Positions 16,613 to 25,204 of a DNA stretch of 58,725 nucleotides are shown here, piece by piece. How positions within the stretch are numbered: position 1 is the stretch's first letter; every line of letters starts with the position of its first letter. The position numbers and the translations under genes were made by a program. Source of the DNA: an uncultured Clostridia bacterium (GTDB lineage Bacteria > Bacillota > Clostridia > Oscillospirales > Feifaniaceae); assembly GCA_944376235.1 (NCBI GenBank), contig CALWCA010000005.1:1-58725 (forward strand), in the 5' to 3' direction. Below the pieces are notes generated by a model. The model did no database searches and was not told where the DNA came from. It saw only the letters and a program-made list of their open reading frames with translations.

Positions 16613-17632
16613 TCAGGCCCTGCCTTGGGGCAGCATGGCGAGCACTTTTTGCCAAATCTCCTCATCCACCGGGATGCCCTGGGCCATGTTTTCGGCCCGG
16701 ACCCGCAGCATCCCGGCTCCCGGCCAGCGTACCGGCTCACCGGGCACGCGGCGGGGCGTGGTCTCAAGTTCTTCAAGCGTCTGCTGTACCTTGTCAAAGA
16801 GCGCCTCCCTGTCGGGCAGGGATGAGGTGTCGATGGCCAAAAACACCTGGGAAAGCTGGGTTTCGGCAGGCTCTTTGCCCACCTCGCGCGTGCAGTTTCC
16901 GCCCGAGAGGGTTGCCGCAATCAAATCAAGCAAAATGGAGAGGCCGGACCCCTTCCAGTAGCCGATGGGAATGGTCTGACGGCTCTGAAAGATTTTTCCG
17001 GGGTCTTTGGTGAGATTTCCCTGGCTGTCGTAGCCGCCTTCAAAGGGAAGCTGACTTCCCTGCTTCATGAGAAGCTCGAGCTTCCCGTAGGAGGCAAAGC
17101 TCATGGCAATGTCAAGCAGCAGGGGAGAGTCCCCGTGGGGCAGGGCGAGCACCATGGGGTTGTTGCCGACCTTGCACTGCGTGCCGCCCCAGGGCGGCAT
17201 GTTGGGGCTGGTGTTTGTCCACAGGATACCGATGCAGTTTTGCCGCGCCATCATGAGCCCATAGGTTCCGGGCCGCATCCAGTGATTGGTGTGGGCCAGC
17301 GCCACACAGCCGATGGTGTGCTGGCGAGCCAGCTCGACGGCGCGCTGGGTACAAAAATATGCGTTGAGATTTCCCGGGCCGCCGTGTCCGTCCCAGCGCT
17401 CCAGGGCACCCAGCGAGAGCGTGAGGGAGGGGCGGGCATGGATGTCGACATAGCCCTTGTCAATGAAGTCGATAAAGCGGGGGAAACGGTTGAGACCGTG
17501 ACTGTAGACTCCGTCGAGGCTGGCCTGGGTGAAGAGCTGGGCACAGAGTGAGGCGCGTTCGGGCTCCATCCCCTTGTGCAGCAGGATTTGATTGAAAACG
17601 GTTTGCATTTGAGACTGCGGGATTCTCAGCAT
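16613..17632 (-). CDS. Malate/L-lactate-dehydrogenase-family reductase (DlgD-like)
   Basis: 339 aa; ATG 17632 has AAGGAG 9 nt upstream. Family: type-2 malate/lactate dehydrogenases, NAD(P)H-dependent with an unusual non-Rossmann fold. The segments VYSHGLNRFPRFIDFI, NHWMRPGTYG, WTNTSPNMPPWGG, GNNPM and PIGYWKGSGLSI resemble 2,3-diketo-L-gulonate reductase (YiaK/DlgD) more than malate or ureidoglycolate dehydrogenases. The same superfamily contains cyclic-imine reductases for piperideine/pyrroline carboxylate. Given the ornithine-cyclodeaminase-like genes nearby an imino-acid substrate is possible, but the sequence motif favours the DlgD branch. It has its own weak promoter and lies 156 nt after the amidohydrolase gene. 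Confidence 0.85.
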   Translation of the reverse strand: MLRIPQSQMQTVFNQILLHKGMEPERASLCAQLFTQASLDGVYSHGLNRFPRFIDFIDKGYVDIHARPSLTLSLGALERWDGHGGPGNLNAYFCTQRAVELARQHTIGCVALAHTNHWMRPGTYGLMMARQNCIGILWTNTSPNMPPWGGTQCKVGNNPMVLALPHGDSPLLLDIAMSFASYGKLELLMKQGSQLPFEGGYDSQGNLTKDPGKIFQSRQTIPIGYWKGSGLSILLDLIAATLSGGNCTREVGKEPAETQLSQVFLAIDTSSLPDREALFDKVQQTLEELETTPRRVPGEPVRWPGAGMLRVRAENMAQGIPVDEEIWQKVLAMLPQGRA

Positions 17633-17665
17633 GAAAGACAACTCCTTGATGGAAAGGTTTGTCTT

Positions 17666-17695
17666 ATTGTATCACGGAAGGCTGCGGCAGGGCAA
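17666..17695 (-). promoter_or_regulatory. Candidate promoter of the DlgD-like reductase gene
   Basis: On the minus strand TTGCCC (17695-17690), 18-nt spacer, TACAAT (17671-17666). Just upstream is a stem (17725-17734 with 17743-17752, one G-U pair) that may weakly terminate the preceding gene. Confidence 0.45.
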
Positions 17696-17788
17696 GAAAG
17701 GGAGCGACAGGCAAGATGGAAAGAGCAGACGGAGCGCCATGTCTCCGCCTGCCCTTTTCCGCATTCGAGTGGATCGGAAGTGGTGCTG

Positions 17789-18973
17789 TCAGCGTTTCCA
17801 GAGGATTTCGCCGTTTTTGATGGCCATATCGCATTGCAGCAAATGACGGATGTCCTCGATGGGATTGTTTTTGTAAACGGCAAAGTGCGCCTTTTTCCCA
17901 AGCTCGATGCTGCCGAGCTCTTGATCAACCCCCAGAAGACGGGCGGAGTCAAAGGTGGCCGCACGCAGCGCCTCAAAGGGAGTCAGGCCGCAGCGCTCCA
18001 CCATGATCACAGGCTCCTTGGAAGAGCTGGTGTGAAAGCAAAAAGGAGTGCCGCAGTCGGTTCCGCAGGCGCAGGGGACGCCCGCGTCAAAGGCTTTGCG
18101 GAAATTGCCGATGCTGGCCTCTGCAAGTTCTAAGGCCTTTTGAACAAACTCCTCAGGCACGCCCTTGCCCGCGCCACTGACAATGTCAAAGGCCGAGGCC
18201 AGCGTGGGGACAAACCAGGCCCCCGTTTGCTTGAAGAGCTCCAGGGTTTCGTCGTCGATGCCGTCGCCGTGCTCGATGCAGTCCACCCCCGCGCGCAGGG
18301 AGTTGCAGATCCCCTGTGGGTTTTCCGCATGCACGCACACCTTGACCCCCACCTTGTGCGCCTCACGCACCACGACAGCCATTTCCTCCACGTCGAGCTG
18401 TACGGCGCCCGGAATGCCGTTTGGCGTGCAGACGCCTCCCGTTGCAAAGAGCTTGATCCAGTCTGCGCCGGCCTTGAGCATCTGACGTGCCGCCTTTCTG
18501 CATTCGTCCACGCCGTCGGCCTCGATGGCGCTCATGTAGCTGCTGCCGCCCGTCATGGTGATGCCTCTGCCACAGACCAGCATGTCGGGGGCAACGCGGA
18601 TGCTGCCGTCCCTGACGGCATCCCGAAGGTCAAAAGCCAGCATCCCCTGGCAGCCGACATCCCGGATAAAGGTCACACCGTCCCTGATATAGGTTTCCAG
18701 GTTGTTGATGGCCAAAATGGTGCGCTGAGCCTCCGAAAACTGTTCAAGGCTCTGATCTCCCGCCCCCGTCTTGGTGCAGTGGACATGGACGTTGAAAAGA
18801 CCGGGACAGACATAGGCATGCTGCAGGTTGAAAACTTCGGCCGCTTTTGGGAGTGGCAGCCTGGCCCCCATGGCGGAAATTTTCCCGTTTTCCACCAGAA
18901 TGGTTACGTCCTGTTCGATTTTGGCCTGCAGGACGTCGATAACATTGGCATTGGTGAAGGCTTTGAGGTTCAT
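17789..18973 (-). CDS. Metal-dependent amidohydrolase (prolidase/imidazolonepropionase-like)
   Basis: 394 aa, ATG with GAAAGGAG upstream. Full binuclear-type metal site: HVH at 63-65, carboxylated Lys174 (DWIKLFATGG), His215 (VCVHAEN), His235 (CIEHGDGID) and Asp306 (GTDCGTP). The arrangement matches the amidohydrolase group that includes Xaa-Pro dipeptidase-like and N-acyl/cyclic-dipeptide hydrolases. Exact substrate unknown; its place right after an amino-acid binding protein (66 nt) suggests it hydrolyses an imported dipeptide, N-acyl amino acid or lactam. No signal peptide, so cytoplasmic. Confidence 0.87.
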   Translation of the reverse strand: MNLKAFTNANVIDVLQAKIEQDVTILVENGKISAMGARLPLPKAAEVFNLQHAYVCPGLFNVHVHCTKTGAGDQSLEQFSEAQRTILAINNLETYIRDGVTFIRDVGCQGMLAFDLRDAVRDGSIRVAPDMLVCGRGITMTGGSSYMSAIEADGVDECRKAARQMLKAGADWIKLFATGGVCTPNGIPGAVQLDVEEMAVVVREAHKVGVKVCVHAENPQGICNSLRAGVDCIEHGDGIDDETLELFKQTGAWFVPTLASAFDIVSGAGKGVPEEFVQKALELAEASIGNFRKAFDAGVPCACGTDCGTPFCFHTSSSKEPVIMVERCGLTPFEALRAATFDSARLLGVDQELGSIELGKKAHFAVYKNNPIEDIRHLLQCDMAIKNGEILWKR

Positions 18974-19039
18974 AACGGCTTGTGGCTCCTTTCACAGACG
19001 AGAGACGTCGGGCAAACTGGTTTGAAATATCTTTCGGGG

Positions 19040-19900
19040 TTATTCAAGAGAGGCGTCGGCCAGCATGGAAGCCTCAGCGATGAACTGATCCATGGTGCCG
19101 TCCTCATTGACGGTTTTGATAATGCCGTTGAGATACTCCGCCCACTCGGTCTCGCCCTTCTGAACGGCAAGGCAGGTGCCCGGACCCTCATATTCGATTT
19201 CGACATCGCTGACGATGAGGTCGTCGTTGCCAGAGACATAGGCCGTGGCGCAGGGGTAGTCGATGCAGACGGCATCAATTTTCCCGGTCTTGAGCTCGGT
19301 GATGAGCTCCGAAAGCTTGGTGAGCTTGATCACGTTGCTGGTAATGCCTTCGGCAATGTCCTCCTGGATCGTGCCCTTCTGAACACCGATGGAGGCGCCG
19401 GCCAGCTCCGCCGTGGTGGGGTAGAGATCCACATCGGCCTTGCGCAGGATGATGGACTGCTCGGATTCAAAAATTTTATCGGTGAAGTCCGCCGCCTTGA
19501 GGCGCTCCTCGTCGGGAGACATGCCGGCAGCCACGATGTCAAACTTGTCTTGCTGCAGGCTGATGAGCAGGCTGTCAAAGGCCATGTCGGTCACTTCAAG
19601 CGTAACACCCAGATCGTCTGCGATATACTGGCACAGCGCGATGTCAAAGCCCACGATGGTGTCGACCCCGTCAATCTCCGTGTGGAATTCATAGGGCGGG
19701 TAGTCGGCGGAGGTTCCGATTCTCAGCTTTCCCTCCTGCTTGATCTTGTCGATGCGGGAGAGCTCGCCGGAAGTTTGTACGGTTTCGTTTCCTTCGGTGG
19801 AGCCGCCGTTTTCTTCGCTGTTGTCATCCGAAGTGCTGTTGCAGGCAAAAAGGGTGAACAGAAGGGTCACAGCCAAAAGAAGAGTGAGAAGTTTTTTCAT
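19040..19900 (-). CDS. Polar amino-acid ABC transporter binding lipoprotein 1
   Basis: 286 aa from ATG 19900 (AAAGGA 7 nt upstream); the longer open frame has no signal sequence. Lipobox LFAC with Cys20. Type-2 periplasmic fold (SBP_bac_3): LRIGTSADYPPYEFH, DTIVGFDIALCQYIADDLGV, SLLISLQQDKFDIVAAGMS, and the GVQKGT hinge region. It belongs to three tandem paralogues; there is no permease next to it, so it probably feeds the permease/ATPase pair at 24458-25874. An ARG-box-like motif (19913-19930) lies directly upstream of its ribosome site. Confidence 0.93.
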   Translation of the reverse strand: MKKLLTLLLAVTLLFTLFACNSTSDDNSEENGGSTEGNETVQTSGELSRIDKIKQEGKLRIGTSADYPPYEFHTEIDGVDTIVGFDIALCQYIADDLGVTLEVTDMAFDSLLISLQQDKFDIVAAGMSPDEERLKAADFTDKIFESEQSIILRKADVDLYPTTAELAGASIGVQKGTIQEDIAEGITSNVIKLTKLSELITELKTGKIDAVCIDYPCATAYVSGNDDLIVSDVEIEYEGPGTCLAVQKGETEWAEYLNGIIKTVNEDGTMDQFIAEASMLADASLE

Positions 19901-19912
19901 GAGAGGGTCCTT

Positions 19913-19930
19913 TTTGAATAAAATTTCATA
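19913..19930. promoter_or_regulatory. ARG-box-like operator before binding protein 1
   Basis: TTTGAATAAAATTTCATA fits the ArgR/AhrC half-site palindrome TNTGAATWWWWATTCANW at all but one position. It lies between a terminator-like hairpin and the ribosome site. The regulator gene is not in the window; assignment rests on motif match in AT-rich DNA. Confidence 0.45.
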
Positions 19931-19949
19931 AAAATGATTAAATATACAT

Positions 19950-19994
19950 AAAAGGGGAGAACAAAGCCGAATCCGGCAAAGCGGATCCGGCTTT
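19950..19994 (-). terminator. Terminator-like hairpin after binding protein 2
   Basis: 13-bp stem (19963-19975 with 19982-19994, one G-U pair on the minus strand), 6-nt loop, then GTTCTCCCCTTTT on the minus strand. The U-tract is imperfect, so it may only attenuate read-through into binding protein 1. Confidence 0.55.
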
Positions 19995-20022
19995 GCTTGA
20001 AGCAAACTGAGCTGCTTGGTTT

Positions 20023-20928
20023 TCAATCAAAAACAATCAGGCAGGCGGCCTCAGAATCGGCATCCTCGCTGGACGCATTGGCCAGCTCCTGTGCTTCGGC
20101 AACAAACCTGTCAATGCTGCCGTCTTCCTGCAGCTTGGCGATGGTGTCGTTGAGGAAGGCCATAAATTCGCCGTTGTCCCCCTTCTGAATGGCGCCGGCA
20201 AAGCCGGTGTTTTCCCAAACGATGCCGATGTCCTGGCACAGAAGGTCGGGATGGGCCGAAACATAGGCCGAAGCCACCATGGTGTTGGTGCAGACGCCGT
20301 CAATTTTCCCGGTCTTGAGCTCCATGATGAGCTCGGGGAACTTCTTGAGCTTAATGACTTTGTTTTCATCGGTCAGGTCGGCCGCGATGGTTTCCTGTAC
20401 GGTGCCGGCCTGGACGCCCAGCGTGGTGCCGGCCATGTCCTCGGTGGTGACATACTTGTCGGCATCCTCGGCACGGATAATGACAATCTGCTTATTGTGG
20501 AAAAAGACGTCGGTGAAGTCGACCGTCTTGGCGCGCTCTTCATCGGGGGTAAGGCCGGCCATGACTAAATCGAAGTCGCCCTTTTGCAGGCTGATAAGCA
20601 GGCTTTCAAGTGCCATGTCGACCAGCTTGAGCTCCACGCCCAGTTCATCGGCAAAAGCCTGGGCAATGGCAATGTCAAATCCGACAATGGTGTCAACGCC
20701 GTCGATTTCCATGTGGAATTCATAAGGCGGGTAGTCGGCAGAGGTTCCGACAACCAGCTCGCCGGCAGCTTTGATATCAGCAAGCTTATTCATGGTTCCG
20801 GCCTCGGAGCCGTTTTGTTCTTCCTGCTGTCCGTCTTCATTTGCCGGAGGAGTATCGTCGTCGTTGGCGCAGGCGGCAAAGCTCAGCAGCATGACGAGGG
20901 CAAGCAGTAAACTCAGAAGCTTTTTCAT
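20023..20928 (-). CDS. Polar amino-acid ABC transporter binding lipoprotein 2
   Basis: 301 aa. Lipobox FAAC with Cys20, an acidic linker rich in D/E/Q to about residue 45, then the SBP_bac_3 fold: LVVGTSADYPPYEFH, DTIVGFDIAIAQAFADELGV, SLLISLQKGDFDLVMAGLTPDEERAKTVDFT. Very close to binding protein 1 in the ligand-proximal N-lobe, more different in the C-lobe. The C-terminus carries an unusual extra tail (SSEDADSEAACLIVFD). It has its own promoter and ARG-box-like site. Confidence 0.93.
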   Translation of the reverse strand: MKKLLSLLLALVMLLSFAACANDDDTPPANEDGQQEEQNGSEAGTMNKLADIKAAGELVVGTSADYPPYEFHMEIDGVDTIVGFDIAIAQAFADELGVELKLVDMALESLLISLQKGDFDLVMAGLTPDEERAKTVDFTDVFFHNKQIVIIRAEDADKYVTTEDMAGTTLGVQAGTVQETIAADLTDENKVIKLKKFPELIMELKTGKIDGVCTNTMVASAYVSAHPDLLCQDIGIVWENTGFAGAIQKGDNGEFMAFLNDTIAKLQEDGSIDRFVAEAQELANASSEDADSEAACLIVFD

Positions 20929-20980
20929 GGGGGTGGTTTCCTCCTTAGAATCTGCCTGTGGCAGCGAATGTAATAACGCA

Positions 20981-21009
20981 AGTATAGATTATAAATATAC
21001 TAAAGTCAA
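20981..21009 (-). promoter_or_regulatory. Promoter of binding protein 2
   Basis: Minus strand TTGACT (21009-21004), 17-nt spacer, TATACT (20986-20981). Leader about 45 nt. Identical hexamers and spacing to the promoter of binding protein 3. Confidence 0.8.
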
Positions 21010-21015
21010 GAAAAA

Positions 21016-21033
21016 TTTGAATAAATATAATAG
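21016..21033. promoter_or_regulatory. ARG-box-like element upstream of the binding protein 2 promoter
   Basis: Plus-strand TTTGAATAAATATAATAG, 6 nt beyond the -35. The core TTGAATAAATATAAT recurs exactly before binding protein 3. It fits the left half of an ARG box; the right half is poor. Its position upstream of -35 would suit an activator. It could instead be an UP-element. Confidence 0.4.
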
Positions 21034-21210
21034 CCAATCAGAAGTTTGTGCAAGAGCAACAGGAAAGCTTAATAATGTGATAAAAATTTGTGCAGGAATG
21101 CAAATTTTACCACTCAGGCAAAAGCTTGGGGAGGAAGACACGCAAAGAGATGCAAAAAAGCCTCAAGCGCGTATGAGAAGCGTGCAGACAGCCCGCTTTG
21201 GGATTGGGTC

Positions 21211-22056
21211 TTAGCTCTTGGGCTTTTCGTACTGGGCGTTTTCCTTGGCCTGCTGCATCAGGGTGTCAAACGAACCGTCGGCGAGTCCCTGCGCGATGAC
21301 GGAGTTGACAACGTCAATCAGATCCTGATTACCCTCCTGTGCAACCACGCATTTGTTGACCTGTCCGTCTTCCAGCACGATGTCCGAAATGGCCAGGTCA
21401 TCGTGCGCTGTCAGATAGTCTTCGGCGACGACATAGTCCACCACGATGGCCTCAATCTTGTCCTGCTTGAGCTCAGTGACAAGGTCGGGGAATTTGACCA
21501 GCTCCAGACAGGTGACATCCTGCGCCATGTTGGCCGCCAGTTCGGCCTGCACGGTGCCCTTCTGAGCCCCCACGGTGCAGCCCGACAGGCTTTCTGCAGT
21601 GGTGTAGGTGTCAAGGTCTTCCGTACGGATCAGAACGGCCTGGCCTTCCACATAGTAGGGATCGGAGAAGAGCCCGTAGCGCGCAGGGTCATAGGTGACG
21701 CCGGCTGCCACGAGGTCAAATTTCCCCTCTTGCAGGCTGATGAGAAGTGCGTCAAAAGCCATGTCGGTGATCTCGAGCTCAACCCCAAGCTCCTCGGCAA
21801 TCAGTTTGCCAAGCTCAATGTCAAAGCCGACGATGGTATCCTGGCCGTCGACATCCATGTGGTATTCAAAGGGAGGGTAATCGGCCGAGGTTCCAAGGCG
21901 AAGCTTTCCGCTTTGCTTAATTTGGTCCACGGCGGAAAGCTCCTGCCCGTCGTCGTTTTGAGAATCGCCGTTTTCAGAGGAACCCTCGTCTGTGCTGCAG
22001 GCGGCAAACGAGATAAGCAGGAGAAGGGAGAGCGCCAGGGCAAGCAGTTTTTTCAT
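21211..22056 (-). CDS. Polar amino-acid ABC transporter binding lipoprotein 3
   Basis: 281 aa. Lipobox FAAC with Cys20, acidic linker, SBP_bac_3 fold with LRLGTSADYPPFEYH, DTIVGFDIELGKLIAEELGV and ALLISLQEGKFDLVAAGV. The most divergent of the three: the segment after AAGV reads TYDPARYGLFSDPYYVEGQ where the other two read PDEERxKxxDFTD. Own promoter and ARG-box-like site. Upstream lies the terminator of the permease-OCD operon. Confidence 0.93.
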   Translation of the reverse strand: MKKLLALALSLLLLISFAACSTDEGSSENGDSQNDDGQELSAVDQIKQSGKLRLGTSADYPPFEYHMDVDGQDTIVGFDIELGKLIAEELGVELEITDMAFDALLISLQEGKFDLVAAGVTYDPARYGLFSDPYYVEGQAVLIRTEDLDTYTTAESLSGCTVGAQKGTVQAELAANMAQDVTCLELVKFPDLVTELKQDKIEAIVVDYVVAEDYLTAHDDLAISDIVLEDGQVNKCVVAQEGNQDLIDVVNSVIAQGLADGSFDTLMQQAKENAQYEKPKS

Positions 22057-22111
22057 GACATCGTTAACTCCTTTTTGATGGTTTTTGTGACTTGCCTGTG
22101 ATATATGTCAG

Positions 22112-22140
22112 AGTATATACTAATAATTATTCAAAGTCAA
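22112..22140 (-). promoter_or_regulatory. Promoter of binding protein 3
   Basis: Minus strand TTGACT (22140-22135), 17-nt spacer, TATACT (22117-22112). Confidence 0.8.
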
Positions 22141-22147
22141 TGGTAAA

Positions 22148-22165
22148 ATTGAATAAATATAATAA
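22148..22165. promoter_or_regulatory. ARG-box-like element upstream of the binding protein 3 promoter
   Basis: Plus-strand ATTGAATAAATATAATAA, 7 nt beyond the -35, sharing 15 identical bases with the site at 21016-21033. It overlaps the T-tract of the preceding terminator. Confidence 0.4.
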
Positions 22166-22196
22166 AATTGGGGACGGCATTTTTGCCGTCCCCAAT
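22157..22196 (-). terminator. Terminator of the permease-ATPase-OCD operon
   Basis: 13-bp perfect stem (22167-22179 with 22184-22196), four-base loop, then TTTATTATATTTATT on the minus strand. It lies 43 nt after the stop of the first OCD paralogue. Confidence 0.88.
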
Positions 22197-22239
22197 AAGC
22201 TGAGAGTGAATTTTTTTACATTCTTACAAACCGGGCTTT

Positions 22240-23265
22240 TTATTCCCAAAGGGGGTTGTCCCACTGGTGCAGCGTCACGCCCAGGCCCATTTTCTTGGCG
22301 TTGAGATACATGGAATAGGCGATCATGATATCGAGCGCGCCAAGGCCCATGGAGGCACAGTAGAGCGTTTCATCGGCAGATTTTCTGCCGGGGTGCTCGC
22401 CAAGAGCAAGCTTGGAGAGCTCCACAACGTCTTCAAACTGGATTTCTCCGGCGTGGTGCAGCTGCGCAACGTCGAGTTCCATATGGCGAATCATCTGCTC
22501 CCAGTAGTCGACAAAGACCTGATCCGCGCCACGGATGACATCGTGTTCCACTTCGTGGGCCGCCATTTGAATCACCGTGGCCCCCTTGTTGACGCAGTCG
22601 GGCGTGATAAAGGGCTTGCTGGTGGTGGTCTGAGTGACGATGAGCTCTGACTTTTTGGCGCAGCCCTGCGTGTCGGTGGAGGGGATGATGTTGGCCTTGC
22701 ACACGCCCTCAAATTCCTTCTTGAGGCCCTCGGCCTTGGAGATGTCGAGATCGCACAAATAAATGGTCTCCAGGGTGGGCACGGTTTCCCCAAGCGCCAT
22801 GATGGCGGTGCGGCCGATGACGCCGGCGCCCACCAGGGTGGCGACCTTGGCGTTTTTGGGCGCGGTGTACTTTGCAAACATGCCAGCCACGGCAGCAGTG
22901 CGCATGGCGGTGATCAGGGTGGCATCCATGATGCAGAAGGGCAGCACGGTGTCGGGATCGCTCAGGATGGCGATGTCGATGCCGTAGGGGATGCCGGGGG
23001 TTTCGGCGTTTTTCTTGGACTCACAGGCCCATTTGATGCCGCCCACCTTGATGTCGCCGCCGATGTAGGCGGGCATGGAGTTGAAAAAGGAGGTCCAGTG
23101 CTCGTCATCGGGGATCTTGGTGCTGACCTTGGGATGGTTGATGATTTCACCCTTGCCGAAAAGCTGATAGGTTTTTTCGCAGGCGGCCAGCACCTGCTTC
23201 ATGTCGAGCAGGCCGGCCTTGATAACGTCTTCCTGCTTAAGAAACAGAATTTCAGACTTGATCAT
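22240..23265 (-). CDS. Ornithine cyclodeaminase/mu-crystallin family protein, copy 1
   Basis: 341 aa. NAD(P)-binding GAGVIG at 146-151; the OCD-family Lys in GGIKWA (Lys78) and the MRTAAVAG motif (121-128) are present. Family members catalyse ornithine to proline cyclisation, amino-acid dehydrogenation or imine reduction; databases also use other names for close clostridial relatives, so activity is not fixed by sequence. It is a tandem paralogue of the gene at 23354-24379, nearly identical over residues 1-190 and 285-341 but clearly diverged in between. Co-transcribed with the amino-acid permease and ATPase, followed by a strong terminator. GGGGGA precedes the start. Confidence 0.88.
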   Translation of the reverse strand: MIKSEILFLKQEDVIKAGLLDMKQVLAACEKTYQLFGKGEIINHPKVSTKIPDDEHWTSFFNSMPAYIGGDIKVGGIKWACESKKNAETPGIPYGIDIAILSDPDTVLPFCIMDATLITAMRTAAVAGMFAKYTAPKNAKVATLVGAGVIGRTAIMALGETVPTLETIYLCDLDISKAEGLKKEFEGVCKANIIPSTDTQGCAKKSELIVTQTTTSKPFITPDCVNKGATVIQMAAHEVEHDVIRGADQVFVDYWEQMIRHMELDVAQLHHAGEIQFEDVVELSKLALGEHPGRKSADETLYCASMGLGALDIMIAYSMYLNAKKMGLGVTLHQWDNPLWE

Positions 23266-23353
23266 ATCAGTTCCCCCTTTGTTTTGTGATTTCAGATGCC
23301 CTCCCCGAAAGCGGCACGGGGAGGCGGCAGTTCTCCGATCGCTGCGGGAAAGA

Positions 23354-24379
23354 TTATTCCCACAGGGGGTTATCCCACTGATGCAGCGTCACGCCCAGGC
23401 CCATTTTCTTAGCGTTGAGATACATGGAGTATCCGATCATGATATCGAGCGCGCCAAGGCCCATGGAAGAGCAGTAGAGCGTCTCGTCGGCAGACTTTCT
23501 GCCGGGATGCTCGCCCAAAGTGAGCTTGGAGAGTTCAACAACGTCCTCGAATTTGAGTTCGCCGGCGTTATAGAGCTGGGTGACGGCCTTTCCGGTGTTA
23601 GTGATCATCTGCGTCCAGTAGTCGACGAAAATCTGATCGGCATTTCTGACAACATCGAGCTCCACTTCGTTGGAGGCCATCTGAATGACGGTGGAACCCT
23701 TGTTGACCCACTCGGCCTTGAGGAAGGGCTTGCTGGCCGTGGTCTGGGTGATGATGAGCTCCGACTTTTTGATGCAGCCCTCGGTATCGGTGGAGGGGAT
23801 GATGGTGGCCTTGCAGGTGCCTTCAAATTCCTTTTTGAGGGCCTCGGCCTTGGAGATGTCGAGGTCGCACAGGTAGATGGTCTCAAGGGTGGGTACGGTC
23901 TCGCTGACGGCCATGATGGCGGTGCGGCCGATGACGCCGGCGCCTACCAAAGTGGCGACCTTGGCATTCTTGGGCGCGGTGTACTTGGCAAACAGGCCGG
24001 CCACGGCAGAGGTGCGCATGGCGGTGATGAGCGTGGCATCCATGATGCAGAAGGGCAGCACGGTGTCAGGGTCGCTCAGGATGGCGATATCGATGCCGTA
24101 GGGGATGCCGGGGGTGGTGGCATTTTTCTTGGACTCACAGGCCCATTTGATGCCGCCGACCTTGACGTCGCCGCCGATGTAGGCGGGCATGGAGTTGAAA
24201 AAGGAGGTCCAGTTTACGGGGTCGGGGATGCGGGTGCTGACCTTGGGATGGTTGATGATTTCGCCCTTGCCGAGCAGCTGATAGGTTTTTTCGCAGGCGG
24301 CCAGCACCTGCTTCATGTCGAGCAGGCCGGCTTTGATGACGTCCTCTTGCTTGAGAAACAGAATTTCAGACTTGACCAT
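23354..24379 (-). CDS. Ornithine cyclodeaminase/mu-crystallin family protein, copy 2
   Basis: 341 aa, same length as copy 1, with the same GAGVIG (146-151), GGIKWACE and MRTSAVAG motifs. The block of about residues 195-280 differs strongly from copy 1 (for example NTGKAVTQLYNAGEL in place of HMELDVAQLHHAGEI), which suggests different substrate or partner surfaces after duplication. AAGGAGG lies before the start. An 8-bp GC stem (CCTCCCCG / CGGGGAGG) sits in the 88-nt gap between the two copies without a T-tract, perhaps an mRNA stability element. Upstream by 78 nt is the ATPase gene. Confidence 0.88.
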   Translation of the reverse strand: MVKSEILFLKQEDVIKAGLLDMKQVLAACEKTYQLLGKGEIINHPKVSTRIPDPVNWTSFFNSMPAYIGGDVKVGGIKWACESKKNATTPGIPYGIDIAILSDPDTVLPFCIMDATLITAMRTSAVAGLFAKYTAPKNAKVATLVGAGVIGRTAIMAVSETVPTLETIYLCDLDISKAEALKKEFEGTCKATIIPSTDTEGCIKKSELIITQTTASKPFLKAEWVNKGSTVIQMASNEVELDVVRNADQIFVDYWTQMITNTGKAVTQLYNAGELKFEDVVELSKLTLGEHPGRKSADETLYCSSMGLGALDIMIGYSMYLNAKKMGLGVTLHQWDNPLWE

Positions 24380-24457
24380 GTTAAAAGTCCTCCTTAAAGA
24401 AAATAGTAAAAAATTTTTATATTTGGAAACGGCTTTGAATGTTGTATAACCTGCAGG

Positions 24458-25204
24458 TCAGATGAGCACCTTGGAAAGGAAATCCTGGGTGCGGGGGTTT
24501 TGCGGATTGGAGAAGAGCTCATACGGCACGTTTTGCTCCAGGATGACGCCGTCGTCCATAAAGAGAACGCGGTCGCCCACTTCCTTGGCAAAGCCCATTT
24601 CATGCGTGACCACCACCATGGTCATGCCGTCGGCCGCCAGCGCCTTCATAACGTCGAGGACCTCCCCCACCATTTCAGGGTCGAGCGCCGAGGTGGGTTC
24701 GTCAAAGAGCATCACGTCGGGCTCCATGGCCAGCGCGCGAACGATGGCGATCCTCTGCTTCTGACCGCCCGAGAGCTGAGAGGGAAACGCGTCGGACTTG
24801 TCGAGCAGTCCGACCCGCTCGAGCAGCCGCGTGGCAATGGCGCGCGCCTGCTCGTCGGACAGTCCCTTGACCTTGGTGGGCCCGATGAGAATGTTGTCCA
24901 TGACAGACAGATTGTTGAAGAGGTTGAACTGCTGAAACACCATGCCCATCTTCTGGCGCAGCTTGTTGATGTCGGTCTTGGGATCGGTAATGTCGGCTCC
25001 TTCAAAGATGATGTGGCCGCTTGTCGGCTCCTCAAGGCGGTTGAGGCATCGCAAAAAGGTCGATTTGCCCGAACCAGACGGGCCAATGACCACGACCACC
25101 TCCCCCTTGTAGATGTTTTCGTCGATGCCCTTGAGCACTTCAAGGGTCCCAAAGCTCTTATGCAGATCCCGGACCTCAATCAAAAGGGTTTTTTCCTCAG
25201 TCAC
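24458..25204 (-). CDS. Polar amino-acid ABC transporter ATP-binding protein
   Basis: 248 aa. Walker [10 protein letters not shown] at 41-49, Q-loop VFQQFNLF, signature LSGGQ at 144-148, Walker B VMLFDE at 164-169, switch VTHEM. Highly typical of the GlnQ/HisP class. GTG start at 25204 overlaps the permease stop by 8 nt. Energises the permease; the three binding proteins downstream are its presumed partners. Confidence 0.95.
   Translation of the reverse strand: MTEEKTLLIEVRDLHKSFGTLEVLKGIDENIYKGEVVVVIGPSGSGKSTFLRCLNRLEEPTSGHIIFEGADITDPKTDINKLRQKMGMVFQQFNLFNNLSVMDNILIGPTKVKGLSDEQARAIATRLLERVGLLDKSDAFPSQLSGGQKQRIAIVRALAMEPDVMLFDEPTSALDPEMVGEVLDVMKALAADGMTMVVVTHEMGFAKEVGDRVLFMDDGVILEQNVPYELFSNPQNPRTQDFLSKVLI

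Noticed and set aside
21070-21115. Terminator of binding protein 3 (AAAATTTG ... CAAATTTT)
   Set aside because: The stem is only 8 AT-rich base pairs and no T-tract follows on the minus strand.
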